Shown here: piece after piece, positions 45,179-56,644 of the stretch
Layout of the letters: each line of letters begins with the position of its first letter
How positions within the stretch are numbered: the first letter of the stretch is position 1
Source: Hanleya hanleyi
Lineage: Eukaryota > Mollusca > Polyplacophora > Lepidopleurida > Hanleyidae
NCBI GenBank assembly: GCA_036873755.1
Contig: JAVTVY010057121.1
Location: forward strand, 62,001 to 126,000
Direction of reading: 5' to 3'
DNA: 64,000 nucleotides
Notes under the pieces: model-generated
What the model was told of the DNA's origin: nothing
The model's database searches: none
The model's input: the letters and a program-made list of their open reading frames with translations, nothing else
Program-made: the position numbers and the translations under genes

Positions 45179-46660
45179 TAGAATACTGTTACCTCTATAT
45201 CTGATGGTCCACCGGTACCTCCATATCTAGTAAATCGTCGTTACTTCCATACCTGATGGTCCACCGTTACCTCCATACCTGATGGTCCACCGTTACCCCC
45301 ATACATGGTAGATCGCCGTTACCTCCATACCTGATGGTCCACCGTTACCTCCATACCCGATGGTCCACCGTTACATCCATACCTGGTAGATCGCCGTTCA
45401 CCGTTACCTCCATATCTGATGGTCCACCGTTACCTCCATACCTGGTAGATCGCCGTTACCTCCATAGCTGATGGTCCACCGTTACCTCTATACCTGATGG
45501 CCCACCGTTACCTCCATACCTGGTAGATCGCCGTTACCTCCATAGCTGATGGTCCACCGTTACCTCCATATCTGATGGTCCACAGTTACCTCCATATCTG
45601 GTAGATCGCCGTTACCTCCATAGCTGATGGTCCACCGTTACCTCCATACCTGATGGTCCACCGTTACCTCCATACCTTGTAGATCGCCGTTACCTCCATA
45701 GCTGATGGCCCACCGTTACCTCTATACCTGATGGTCCACCGTTACCTCCATACCTGGTAGATCGCCGTTACCTCCATACCTGATGGTCCACCGTTACCTC
45801 CATACCTGGTAGATCGCCGTTACCTCCATACCTGAAGGACCACCGATACCTCCATTCCCGAAAGACTACCCTTTCCTCATACCTGAAAGACCACCATGAA
45901 TGACGGATGAATATTGAACGACGGACTAGACGCTTGTATTTGTAGAATACTGTTACCTCTATATCTGATGGTCCACCGGTACCTCCATATCTGGTAAATC
46001 GTCGTTACTTCCATACCTGATGGTCCACCGTTACCTCCATACCTGATGGTCCACCGTTACCCCCATACATGGTAGATCGCCGTTACCTCCATACCTGATG
46101 GTCCACCGTTACCTCCATACCCGATGGTCCACCGTTACATCCATACCTAGTAGATCGCCGTTCACCGTTACCTCCATATCTGATGGTCCACCGTTACCTC
46201 CATACCTGGTAGATCGCCGTTACCTCCATAGCTGATGGTCCACCGTTACCTCTATACCTGATGGCCCACCGTTACCTCCATACCTGGTAGATCGCCGTTA
46301 CCTCCATAGCTGATGGTCCACCGTTACCTCCATATCTGATGGTCCACAGTTACCTCCATATCTGGTAGATCGCCGTTACCTCCATAGCTGATGGTCCACC
46401 GTTACCTCCATACCTGATGGTCCACCGTTACCTCCACACCTTGTAGATCGCCGTTACCTCCATAGCTGATGGCCCACCGTTACCTCTATACCTGATGGTC
46501 CACCGTTACCTCCATACCTGGTAGATCGCCGTTACCTCCATACCTGATGGTCCACCGTTACCTCCATACCTGGTAGATCGCCGTTACCTCCATACCTGAA
46601 GGACCACCGATACCTCCATTCCCGAAAGACTACCCTTTCCTCATACCTGAAAGACCACCA
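45133..46660 (+). repeat. Tandem 764-bp segmental duplication within the array
   Basis: 45133-45896 and 45897-46660 are nearly identical, including the R1 3' end that opens each copy and idiosyncratic unit variants (CCACCGGTACC, TCGTCGTTACTTCC, CCCGATGG, TCCACAGTTACC). I noticed only a few differences (for example CTAGTAAATCG versus CTGGTAAATCG; CCATACCTTG versus CCACACCTTG). It is therefore young. Confidence 0.85.
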
Positions 46661-47084
46661 TTACCTCATATCTGAAGGACCACCGTAACCTCATAACTGA
46701 AGGACCACGAGTACCTCCATTGTTTGAAACATCACTGTTATCTCCATAACAAAATGACCACCGTGTTTTCCATTCTTTGAAGAACCACCAGGCGGAATAC
46801 CTCCATATCGGAAGGACCACCATTACCTTCACACCTGAAAGTCCACCATTACAACTATTCCTTTAAGGATCACCGTTACCTCACTTTCCGAAAGCCCACC
46901 GTTATCTCATACCCGAAGGACCACCGTTACCTCTTACATGCAAGACCACCGTTACCTCCATTCTTTGAAGGATCATCGTTACTTTCATACATGAAGAGCC
47001 ACCGTTATCTCCATTCTTTGAAGAATCAAAGTTACCTTCATTCCTTGAAGAACCACCGTTACCGTTGGATCAATATGCTGGAGA

Positions 47085-47450
47085 TGGTATCCGACTTTCT
47101 GAACAGCGGCCATCTTGAAAATGGCAGCCATCTTGGCTATTTGCTTGGTCAAAATATCTACAAATATTATCAGTGTGAATGTATGTGAAGTTGTTTTAAT
47201 TTGTAGTGCTTAATTTGAGCAACTCTGCCCAAGGTAGAGTGTATACTGTGTAAAATTGACCGAAAATATTGCGCAGAACGGCCATCTTGGATTTATGCAA
47301 ATTTAAAATTTTCCCTCGCTTGTATTCATCTACATTTTTTATATGTTGTTCGGGATGGTTTGGCGGAATAGATGTAGCAAACCGCAATTCTGTTGCAATT
47401 TTTTCTAGGTCAAACCACAGATTGACTGGACTAATAGTGTTAAGCAACCG
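47085..47450 (+). repeat. Right inverted arm flanking the 26-bp array
   Basis: The inverse of the block at 43165-43600 (GCGGCCATCTTG, GGATTTATGCAAATTTAAAA, TTGTATTCATCTACATTTTT, GTTGCAATTTTTTCTAGGTC, AGATTGACTGGACT). Confidence 0.55.
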
Positions 47451-47571
47451 GACATATTACAATCTTGGCCATATTGATGTGCGGAACAAATCCGACTTCG
47501 ACAAATTGGAGTCTTCATCTGGAGGCAATTCTAGAGAGCGTCACCAAATTCACACACACCACGTAGCTTAA
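47440..47571 (+). repeat. Dispersed repeat, family K (copy 2)
   Basis: Homologue of 38135-38275. It ends with CACGTAGCTTAA, where the R3 element has inserted at the TTAA. The uninterrupted copy (CACGTAGCTGAAC) shows what the site may have looked like. Confidence 0.5.
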
Positions 47572-48093
47572 CCCTACCACTCCCGGGGGGGACCATTTTG
47601 GCCCCTGAAAACCTTTCTACGCTATCTCCGGAACGACAAATAATTGTGAGCTGACACTCCGTGACTTTATAGTTTATCATATTGGAGTCATTTCGAGTCT
47701 ATTTGCATAACCCTCCGAGGAGCGGATCATGGGTAAATTCAAGATGGCGACATGGGTTACCAGAAAAGTGATGTTTTCGTCATTTTTCTTCAAAACTTCT
47801 GCTTCTTAGCGATAAAAAGCGGAGAAAAACTATTTTATTTCACATCACATTACTATTTACTAATTTATCAGGCACTTTCTGCGGAGAAATTGAATAAATA
47901 AAAGATTCGAAGAATCTGACCGGAAAATCGACCCAAAAATGCTATTTTTGAAAATGACATCACTGTGACGTCATCAAAGCGGCCATCTTGGATTTGTTTT
48001 CCATTTTTCCCCAGATAATTAGGGTGGGGGGGGGGGGGCATTTCGCCTCCCCCCAGGCCTGGACAGGTCCGAAAAAGCCCAGGCCAGATAGGG
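47572..48093. mobile_element. R3 MITE (TTAA-type) copy 2, 522 bp
   Basis: Ends CCCTACC...AGATAGGG between perfect TTAA duplications (47568-47571, 48094-48097). It carries a long G-run (48028-48038) and short GGCCATCTTGGATTT and ATGACATCACTGTGACGTCA blocks shared with the copy at 14375-14739. It is longer than that copy because it retains the block also found inverted at 14790-15115. Non-coding. Confidence 0.65.
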
Positions 48094-48099
48094 TTAACA

Positions 48100-49685
48100 G
48101 AAACTGTCATAAATATATTTTGGAAAGGCACGAATCCGACAAAATAATGACTGTTAGTTATAGTCATTTCATTGACCGCTTCCCATAGAATATCGCATCT
48201 CACTTTTCGGCTGATAATTCGTGTAAGAACCTAAGTAAGTTCGCACTACCCACAACACATACACAGTTGAATATTCTGTTGAAACAACCTTTTTGAGACA
48301 TGGAATTGTGATATCGAGTTGATCTACTAGCATATGATTGTTACGGTGGTAAGTTCTGAAAATGATAACTCCAACGCCAATTCGAGGAAACGGGATATCA
48401 GTGCAATCAGAAGAAGTTGTATTCCACTGTTGGTTCCCAGATGTATATGTTACATGTTAGATGTATATGTTACATACTTCTACGTTAACTACTCGACGAT
48501 ACCAGCATAGGTATACAAGCGAGCTGTAGATCGTGAGTGTACTGTTTGTTGCAAACCGTTATATCTTCTGAAAACAGGGAGTTCATGGCATGTCGTTACG
48601 GCAAAAGGGCACCAACCATGAAGTAGAATGACTGTCCATTAATTATGATACTGCGATACACCAGAGCACATATATATCTGCATCTTGCAAAGAAAGAAGA
48701 GATCTAACATTGAAAGGAAATGGTTGTCCAATTTGCTGGTCAAATAGATCTCGCATTACCAAATCCTTACAATGAATTGGAGCGATATGCAAGCTCCAGA
48801 AAGTTTGGATCTGTAGAAAGCTTCGTAAAATTTGAATAATATGTCGTAGAAAACTGTTTAAATAAAACACTAAGAAAGCTTAGGTGGGAAGGATTCAAAG
48901 TATGATCATTTAGTTATATATATCACCCTTATGAGATGAGATTTGGTTTATCTCCACAGACACAGCCAAACTATAAAATCGAAGAGAAAAGAGACACCAT
49001 ATTTCATCTCGTATTGCCATGATTACTTATCATAATGCTATATGATTGACAAGATGAGCGGATGCGGCATCATCGTCGACAGCATAAATCAAATCGATTT
49101 ATTGGATTTGTAATCATCATCAGCCATGCACTGGTTACAATACAAACAAATGCATTTACTCTATAGTGGGATGATAAGACTATAGATTCAGAGATTACAG
49201 ACAGAAACTGTCTTCTTTGCTTTTTCGCCCATATCCAGAAGGGTCTTGTGTGGCCTGGTTGGCTGAAAAAGCTCTTATCCAATCCTTTACTGGACAGTTA
49301 GCCTGTTTATGGTGAAAATCCAAGCTTTCGGAAGTAGATGGGAATCACTTTTTTTTCTTGGCACTGTCTAATCTGATAGCCATGCGGCTCCTGAAAGTAT
49401 GATGTTGTGTATTTGCTTCTTACATCACATCTATGACGTATGCCATCGTTGGTACTACTCGGTTGATTTCAAGAATATATGGCTTTAAATTGGCAATTAG
49501 GTACATCCTGGGATTTATGTATTTTGCTCGTTTTAAATTGAAGACAAAGGTCTGTTAAATCTAAGAGCTGTGTTGTGCCGCATAATAAGCACCTGACTGC
49601 TGGCTGTTAAAGGCTTGTCGGGCGGGGACCGAATAGTCACATTTCTAGCACGATAAACTGATTATCATATAGACAATGAAATTGG
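48100..49685. other. No gene recognised
   Basis: A doubled GTTAGATGTATATGTTACAT at 48440-48476 is a short direct repeat. Otherwise no supported feature. Confidence 0.35.
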
Positions 49686-49689
49686 CACT

Positions 49690-50080
49690 CATATGATCAA
49701 TGACAATATATTCTCGACACATCCTTATGGTCATGATGCGGATTTTCATGCCAATATATTTACAGCATAAATAAAGTGTTCGAGTGGATTACAGCGTTAT
49801 ATTTGTTCACGTTCCCCAAGGTAATACAGATTCCATTTGACAACTTGTGTTTCTCGATATTAAGTAGAAATTAATATTCATTCCCAGGACTTGATGTTAC
49901 ATTACACTCGCAGTATCGTGTTTCAGTTGATAGAGCCGGAAAATGGCCGAAGCCTTCGATAAATATACGGTTAGCACAGAGCTGTGAATGCGATTAAACC
50001 CTCCACATACTCAGTTGTATGCTAAGAAGAATACTTTTCACCCACGATGTATCCAAATGCCCATTAGATTTTATGCCAAT
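49690..50080 (-). repeat. Dispersed decayed repeat, family F (copy 4)
   Basis: Homologous to 18480-18880 across the full length. On the minus strand it has L-S-N-G-I-C-I-T-L-G-N, Y-N-A-V-I-H-S and a C-N-V-T-S-S-P-G segment, with stops between. Family unknown. Confidence 0.4.
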
Positions 50081-50084
50081 GAAA

Positions 50085-50940
50085 GTGCAATTTTTTTCTT
50101 TAAGATTAGGTCTTGGACATTTCTCCATCATATCTTATCTACCATCTAAGGAAAATCGGATAACAGCATGGGAATAAATTGAGCAATGAGGACCATATTC
50201 TGTGTGATGTTGCTCGCCCGCAGTATCAGCTGGCCTGAGACCACTATTAAAAATAGTCCCGATCCGTTGACCCATTTAGGCAACCTCTCCCAAAGAGAAT
50301 TGTTTTTAAATTTTTCTTCTGCCTCTGTTGAGAAGAATAATCGAAGTTCAGTAGGTGTTCAGAGTATGTGTGTTCAGTTTTGATGTGAGTTCGATTTTAA
50401 CTCGGGGCCTAATAAGGCGTTCAGGGTCTAATAAGGTGTTGCTCAGCGAGCCTATTTGGGTGCCTGTACACCGCTTTCTCAAAGCACAAAAAAAGACCAA
50501 AAATAGGACGTCATTTTGTACGAGCGCGCATAACTAAAATCGAGTTGAGCAACACCTATCAAGATGATTGTCAGGGTGTAGCGCTTGAATTAAAATATTT
50601 CTTGCCGAAATATGGAAGTGTAGACTGAAATAGGAAATCGGCGAGGTACAAAGAGCTGGCTTGCAACCCAAAAGTATTATAGTTACTCGGTCCAATTTCT
50701 TTCGTATCGACGTGGTAATGTCTTCGTGTTCCAGCGTTTTCCTTGGTGAATTGTCGTGTTTTTATTCAACTTCAGGTTGGTGTCCGCAAAGAGGTTCCAT
50801 TTGAATTTGTTGATCCATTTCATATTCGGTCTTGAAAAATAAGGGTAGTCTGTAATAGAACGACTGATTTCACCCGGAGAATTTCAAGTGTATGCCATTG
50901 TGACCCCTGCATAATTTGGTCTACGTAACATGTGTATCCC
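50085..50940. other. No gene recognised
   Basis: Two direct repeats of GGG(C/T)CTAATAAGG-GTT occur at 50405-50445, and GGTGTTGCTCA (50435) pairs with TGAGCAACACCT (50546), suggesting a small decayed inverted-repeat element of about 150 bp. No exon supported. Confidence 0.35.
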
Positions 50941-50942
50941 CG

Positions 50943-51110
50943 AGTTACACGCTTAAAACTAAAGTGTTGAAATTTACTCATAAATTGTTGAAATAACCCT
51001 TTAAGTGTGTCCACAGGGACTGCTCTTTAAGTGTTGTCCCTGTGGACACACTTAAAGGGTTATCTCAACACTTTACGAGTAAGTTTCAACACTTTAGTTG
51101 TAAGCGAGTA
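50943..51110. mobile_element. Hairpin MITE with about 76-bp arms
   Basis: The arms 50943-51019 and 51034-51110 are inverted repeats around a 15-nt loop. The inner roughly 28 bp (ACCCTTTAAGTGTGTCCACAGGGAC on one side) are perfect and the outer parts carry a few mismatches. Each arm has subrepeats of AAGTGTTGAAA or TTTCAACACTTTA. Non-coding; the transcript would fold into one long stem. Confidence 0.8.
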
Positions 51111-51114
51111 CAAA

Positions 51115-52440
51115 TAGCGCCAAAAAAATTCGTCAAAATAGCATATAGTGCTTCCGATTATCGGAGGAAAGTTCCAAATAATCTTAGTAAAACTGGCAAA
51201 AGCCAACAGTTTTTACACGTTTCAAGCGTGTACACAACGGCAACCACTGGCTTGCATAATCCTACACGGTTCGGGTATGTTTTGTTATCGCTCAGAAGGC
51301 CATTAATTTTCTTGCACGAAGAGAAGTGATAGAACACGAAAGAATGAAAACAAATCGAAGTTACACAGGCAAAGCTGCACATCGCTTGAATCGTATTTGA
51401 ACTGACATGCGTCACCTAGCATCAGACATGCATGTGTGAGAAATATATTTTGTAAAAAATGCGTATATAGTACAACCTGCATAAAGCGAGTCGAGTGACG
51501 TTTGACATGTATGACTTTTGTAGTTGTTACTTTTGCCATATGTAATATCAAACTAATATGATATACATGCCTCGGATATCGCGCATGTGACACATATGAT
51601 TCACATGTGTGCTACTCATGATTCTTTCCAGATGTTGCATTTGTGCCTTTTCCGTAATCGTAACCACCGAGGCAGAGGCAAACTGTGTGTGTTCTTTTGC
51701 AATTTCATGTACATGTATATAATAATAAAGCACAATTTATTCATGAAGTTTTCATTGTATGCAATCTCATCGACATCAGTCAGTTCCAAACAGGGATTTG
51801 GAAGAGTCTCAGGGCGATATTGTCATAACGGTATATTGTCATAACGGTATATTGTCAAATGACAGACTTGCGTATCGATGTACGAAAAATACTCGATGAT
51901 AACCTGAATCAAATGACCAGGTACATGTTGGAGTGTTAAAATGGAATGTAGAGTTTTCAGGTAGCTGGAAGTATATTATCTGGTCGGATGGTCTATTATT
52001 TTTCTTAAGTGTTTTGAATAGCAGCGTCTTGCGGTAACAGCACCTCTATTTCGCGGTGCAAATAGCAGACCTTTCGACCCGTAAACATATGAAGCCAGTC
52101 CAGAATCAAGATTTACCCCTCCCCAGCCCCCCAAATCAATATTGCTCGTGTTAATAGTTATAGTTGTTTGGTTCTAAACCGACTTCATATGTTTACAGAG
52201 AGGAAAAGGTGCTGTTTTCACGTCAGAATGGATTTTTTTTGCACAAATCTACTACAAGATGCTGTTATTACAAAACCCTAAGATCCAGGGCATGGAAATT
52301 ACCCAGACAATACAAGAAGATAATATACTTCAAGCTAACTGGAAAATTTCTTTCGTATGTATAATTTCATTTTGGCAATATAACCTGGCCTCATGGGCCC
52401 AAGTCAACCTTGCCGCCCTAAACAAAGATCCGGTAATGTT
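51115..52440. other. No gene recognised
   Basis: It includes a doubled ATTGTCATAACGGTAT (51819-51853). No supported exon. Confidence 0.35.
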
Positions 52441-52589
52441 ATGGTAGTAGGAATATCATGATACCAGCTTCTTCACATATTTTGCAATATGGGGCTGACA
52501 TGGGCCAATATTGGCCCGATTGTTGTTGTTTTTCTCTCATCTGTGTATATCATGGCGTCAATGTGCACGAGTGCTTCAATCTGATACTT

Positions 52590-54108
52590 CACTCGACCCA
52601 ATCGGGCCAATATTGGCCCATGTCAGCCCCAAAATGTCTATTTCCATACCCTTTTGCAACAATTCCCTGTCTGCGCATGCACAGAATGACGATATTCCTA
52701 CCCCACATCCACCCAGACGGATGCTCCCTCACGTATGCTTCCCATCGATACCTCACCCGACCCAACCAGACCATTAAGGGCCCATGTCGACCCCAAAACG
52801 TCTATTTCCATAGCCTTTGTCTACTGCACATGCGCACAATGACGTCAGTTTCACGTCAAGCCCATCCCGTCGGATGCTCCTTCACGAATGCTACACATTG
52901 ACACCTCGCGCAGCCCAATCGGGCCAGTAGTGGCTAACGTAGACCCGAAAACGTCTATTTCCATACACTTCTACTGCGCATGCGCACAATGAAGTCAGTT
53001 ATACGTCACGCCCATCCCGTCGGATGCTCCTTCACGAATGCTACACATTGACACCTCGCACGGCCAAATCGGACCAATAGTGGCTCCCCTAGACCCCAAA
53101 ACGTCTATTTCCATACACTTTGTCTACTGCGCATGCGCAGAATGACGTCGGTTCCACGTCACACCCATCTCGGCGGATGCTCCCCACATATGCTTTACAT
53201 TGATACCTCACTCGATCCAATAGTGACCCACCTAGACCCCAAAACGTCTATTTCCATACACTTTGTCTACTGCGCATGCGCAGAATGACGTGGGTTCCAC
53301 GGCACATCCATCCCGGCGGATGCTTTCCTACGTATGCGTTACATTGATACCTCAGTCGATCCAATCGGACCACTAATGACCCACCTAGACCCCAAAACGT
53401 CTATTTCCATACACTTTGTTTACTGCTCATGCACAGAATGAAGTCGGTTCCACGTTACACCCCTCCCGACGGATGCTCCCTCACGAGTGCTTTACATTGA
53501 TATCTCACTCGATCCAATCGAACCACTAGTGACCCACCTAGACCCCAAAACGTCTATTTCCATACACTTTGTCTACTGCGCATGCGCAGAATGACGTCGG
53601 TTCCACGTCACACTCATCCCGGCTGATGTTTCCTCACGTATGCTTTACATTGATACCTCGCTCGTTCAACTCTGACCACTAGTGGCGCACCTAGACCCCA
53701 AAACGTCTATTTGCATACCCTTTGTCTACTGCGCATGCGCAGAATGGCGTCGCTTCAACGTCACATCCCTTCCGTCGGATGCTCCTTTACGTATGCCTTA
53801 CATTGATATCTCACTCGATCCAATCGGACCACTAGTGACCCACCTAGAACCCAAAACGTCTATTTCCATACACTTACTGCGCATGCGCAGAATGACGTCG
53901 GTTCCACGTCACACTCATCCCAGCTGATGTTCCTTCACGTATGCTTTACATTGATACCTCGCTCGTTCAACTCGGATCACTAGTAGCACACCCAGACCCA
54001 AAAACGTCTATTTGCATATCCTTTGTCTACTGCGCATGCGCAGAATGGCGTCGCTTCAACGTCACACCCCTTCCGGCGGATGCTCCTTCACGTATGCCAG
54101 GGACCGTG
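52590..54108. repeat. Satellite array, about 152-bp unit with NRF-1-like palindromes
   Basis: About ten units, recognised by the recurring AAAACGTCTATTTCCATACA, CTACTGCGCATGCGCAGAAT, TGACGTCGGTTCCACGTCAC and CGGATGCTCCTTCACG blocks, spaced 143-165 bp. Seven units carry a perfect TGCGCATGCGCA (the NRF-1 consensus palindrome), followed about 4 bp later by TGACGTC (a CRE-like half). A remnant continues at 54298-54365 beyond an R2 insertion. There is no convincing coding frame. Confidence 0.85.
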
Positions 54109-54297
54109 TGGTCATATCATCCAAGTTGCCACATGAACAGGTACAATAAAAGCGTACCTGAGATACAACACATATCACGAATCGTTAGATTCTTGGTATG
54201 TGCTTTAGAATAGATTAACCAGAAGACTATTCTGTGAAGTCATGTGACGCAGTCAGTATGTCGGCACCTCTTCCCACTTCCCTTATATGTGTTGTAG
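54098..54297 (+). repeat. R2 repeat copy 2, inserted in the satellite
   Basis: It starts after CACGTATGC and ends at GTGTTGTAG, directly followed by TTACATTGATACCTCAG. In other satellite units CACGTATGCTTTACATTGATACC is continuous, so this is a precise insertion and the ends of R2 are defined to within a few bases. Confidence 0.75.
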
Positions 54298-54365
54298 TTA
54301 CATTGATACCTCAGTCGACACCATCGGAACAGTAGGGGCCCCTCTCGGCCCCAAAACGTCCCAGG
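54298..54365. repeat. Residual satellite unit after R2
   Basis: TTACATTGATACCTCAGTCG through CCCCAAAACGTCC continues the 152-bp unit, then similarity ends. Confidence 0.65.
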
Positions 54366-54811
54366 GAAGATCACTGGGAATTTGCGCCTACAGAGGGTTC
54401 GCCAAGTCAGAGTTGTCTTCCTTGCCGGTCATCATACATATGAAGAACGTTGTGCGGCCGCCATGTTGAAATTCGCCATGTTTTTTTGTGCAAACTGAAC
54501 AATAAACGCTCGACCCTGGGGTCGTCATAATAAAATAATGACTTTACTTACTACACTCCAATCTGCGCATGCCTAAAGTCGTCATAATAACATAGTGGAA
54601 CACATATAGATTATGTTTATTACTATAAATCTTCCTTCCCATGGTTTCAAGTATTTTTGTTTCGTGCCTATATGGTTTCTCGCTGTATGGAGACACTGAG
54701 GGTTCCCCACTGGCCATTTAACATGGGCAAATATATGGCAATATTGTCGGGGACCATGTTTCAGGAGATTGACATTGGGAGTCACTGGGGTCTCAGCCTT
54801 ATTGCTGGGCC

Positions 54812-54880
54812 GTCACGTGACCGGAAGTGACCTTTGACCTTTTGACCCGGATGTCACCTTGTCCTCTCGATCACGTGATC
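54812..54880. promoter_or_regulatory. Dense composite of E-box, ETS-like and DR1-like sites
   Basis: In 28 bp there are GTCACGTGAC (palindromic E-box), CCGGAAGTGA (ETS-type core GGAA) and TGACCTTTGACC (a perfect direct-repeat-1 nuclear-receptor element), overlapping each other. A second palindromic E-box, GATCACGTGATC, lies at 54869-54880. Such a combination is typical of promoters or enhancers. The nearest short frames (55096-55287) are not convincing genes, so the target is unknown. Confidence 0.35.
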
Positions 54881-55360
54881 GTCACGTTGAGCTCCGCGAT
54901 ATCCATTTGATAACCTTGAAATCATAATGAATAGCCCTGGTTTTGAAGGTGATTCATGAAAAAATCATATAAAAAGTATTTATCTTTTTCTTTGATTCTA
55001 GCAGTTTTGAAGATAATCACAATTTTTATCAAAATTTATCAAATTGGATGAATGTTGCTGGACATGGCAGGAGGGGAGACAAGCCTGTTTAACGGTTGGA
55101 AGTGCACAACGATAAACTGAGAATGGGGAGCGGTGTTAGGATCGGTTTATTGTGTGATGCCAGTATTTTCTTTCATCCACACGAATTTCACATGAATTGG
55201 CTGCCAAAAGAGGACAATAATAACAGTATTGTGCCAACAGCGTGTGCAGCCGACCTGCCGATGGGCGATATAGGCTGTTTCTCATAGGCAGACTGTCGAC
55301 ATAGTCATACGAAGACATCCATGTATCGTATGGTTGGTACAGTACCGACCAGATTAAAGG
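54881..55360 (+). other. Low-confidence region downstream of the site cluster
   Basis: It contains a 63-codon plus-strand open frame (55096-55287) without an ATG at its start and with no recognised motif. A short ATG frame (MAGGETSLFNGWKCTTIN) begins near 55065. I would not call either a gene. Confidence 0.2.
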
Positions 55361-55364
55361 TTCG

Positions 55365-55970
55365 CCTAACGGGCTCATCTAACACGCTAACGCGCTTCAA
55401 ATTAATGCGCTCAGTGGGAGGCCTAACACGCTCCCAAACGCACTCGAAAATTCCTAACGTACGTCTAACGGTCTGCTAACGTTCTCTTTATTCTACGTAA
55501 CGCGCTTGGACAATGGGCAGGTCGAGCAGCTGCCAGACGCGACAGCGGGGGTCGGTAACGTGCTCTTTGTTCAACCTAACGCCCTCGGAGAAATTGACAT
55601 GCTGGTTATACTAACGTGCGCTTTGTCCAACCTAACGCACTCGTGGGACGAATATGACCAGCCAAACCACTGAAGCATACATCTACGTAAACTGGAAAAT
55701 AGGAAATGATATAATTAACTAGTTTAACATCTTCGTTTCAATGGCGATGACAAGCTAATAAATTTGATTGCATCGACACTAAAAATAATTGCCCCCGAAC
55801 TAGAATTACTGATAGTATCCGAAACATCAAGATATATCTTATAATGTCGGGTTTGTCCCTATTCGCTCTGCGAGCGCGTTACGTTGGACAAAGAGCACGT
55901 TAGTGTAATAGTCACGACAATTATCCTAGAGCGTTAGGTTGAACAAAGAGCACGTTAATAACGCATATGG
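55365..55970. repeat. CTAACGCGCTC motif cluster with inverted partner
   Basis: The motif CCTAACG-CGCTC recurs about ten times between 55370 and 55650 in one orientation, often with TTTGT(T/C)CAACCTAACG. It appears reversed at 55865-55960 (GAGCGCGTTACGTTGGACAAA, GAGCGTTAGGTTGAACAAAG). It looks like a decayed inverted-repeat element with subrepeats. Confidence 0.6.
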
Positions 55971-56340
55971 CTTGTCAAAGTGAACTAAAATAATGTCCTG
56001 GGACACATGCTAGGGGCCGTGTGGTCATATCATCCAAGTTGCCACATGAACAGGTACAATAAAAGCGTACCTGAGATACAACACATATCACGAATCGTTA
56101 GATTCTTGGTATGTACTTTAGAATAGGTTAACCAGAAGACTATTCTGTGAAGTCATGTGACGCAGTCAGTATGTCGGCACCTCTTCCCACTACCCTTATA
56201 TGTGTTGTAACAATGTCTATTTTTATATGTTTCTTTTGAGAAAAATATGTCATACCGGAGTTGTGAATAAGGACAAAAATATGCTAGCTAGGTTATTAGA
56301 TAGTAGCCGGACATTATCGGATATTTATGCAGAGCTTATC
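55855..56340 (+). repeat. Direct duplication, copy 1 (with R2 insertion)
   Basis: It matches 56645-56925 block for block: TATTCGCTCTGCGAG, GTTACGTTGGACAAAG, GAGCGTTAGGTTGAACAAAG, GAC-CA...TATATGTTTC-TTT-GAGAAAA-TATG, and CTAGCTAGGTTATTAGATAG, then GCCGGACATTATCGG. It is interrupted by R2 at 56009-56213. Confidence 0.7.
56009..56213 (+). repeat. R2 repeat copy 3
   Basis: CTAGGGGCCGTGTGGTCATA through CCTTATATGTGTTGTAA, absent from the paralogous duplicated segment at 56770-56800. That empty site again places the R2 ends. It is about 97% like copy 2. Confidence 0.75.
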
Positions 56341-56644
56341 AGCTACTCGGTCTGCCATTTACATGATGACAGTTTACCTTGGTATATTTTCTCAAACCTG
56401 ATCGCCTCGTATCCATGTATCTTGTGCAGGTCTATGAATGAATGATTTTGATCCTTCCTAAAATATGATCATGACAGATAATAGGTATGACTTAACAAGG
56501 CGATCAGAGTCATAACCAAACTCGTGTGTCGGATGTGCTCAGGTAATTTTGCAAGATCATTACCATTATTTCTGATGATGAGGTAAATAGATGCGGCCCA
56601 TATATAATGATAAGATTTTCGCCATTTCGTATTAATAGTAGCCA

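Larger units (their letters stand above)
43895..47060. repeat. 26-bp minisatellite array (GGTCCACCGTTACCTCCATACCTGAT)
   Basis: The unit alternates between a GATGGTCCACCGTTACCTCC form and a GTAGATCGCCGTTACCTCC form, both 26 bp. Units are most uniform at 45180-46660 and decay toward both ends, as expected from unequal exchange. Total length is near 3.1 kb, or about 115-120 units. The unit length is not a multiple of three, and open frames across it are short, so it is not coding. Confidence 0.85.

Noticed and set aside
46641..46832. Open frames rich in Gly, Val and Trp in the 26-bp array
   Set aside because: They arise from the repeat sequence on the minus strand, are short, and change frame with each unit.
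50820..51329. Two homologous short proteins (both starting MDTLKGL) on opposite strands
   Set aside because: They are the two arms of the hairpin MITE read outward, not genes.
52458..52901. 147-codon plus-strand frame with repeated peptides
   Set aside because: It lies in the 152-bp satellite; unit length is not a multiple of three, so the repeats shift frame, and no gene signals flank it.
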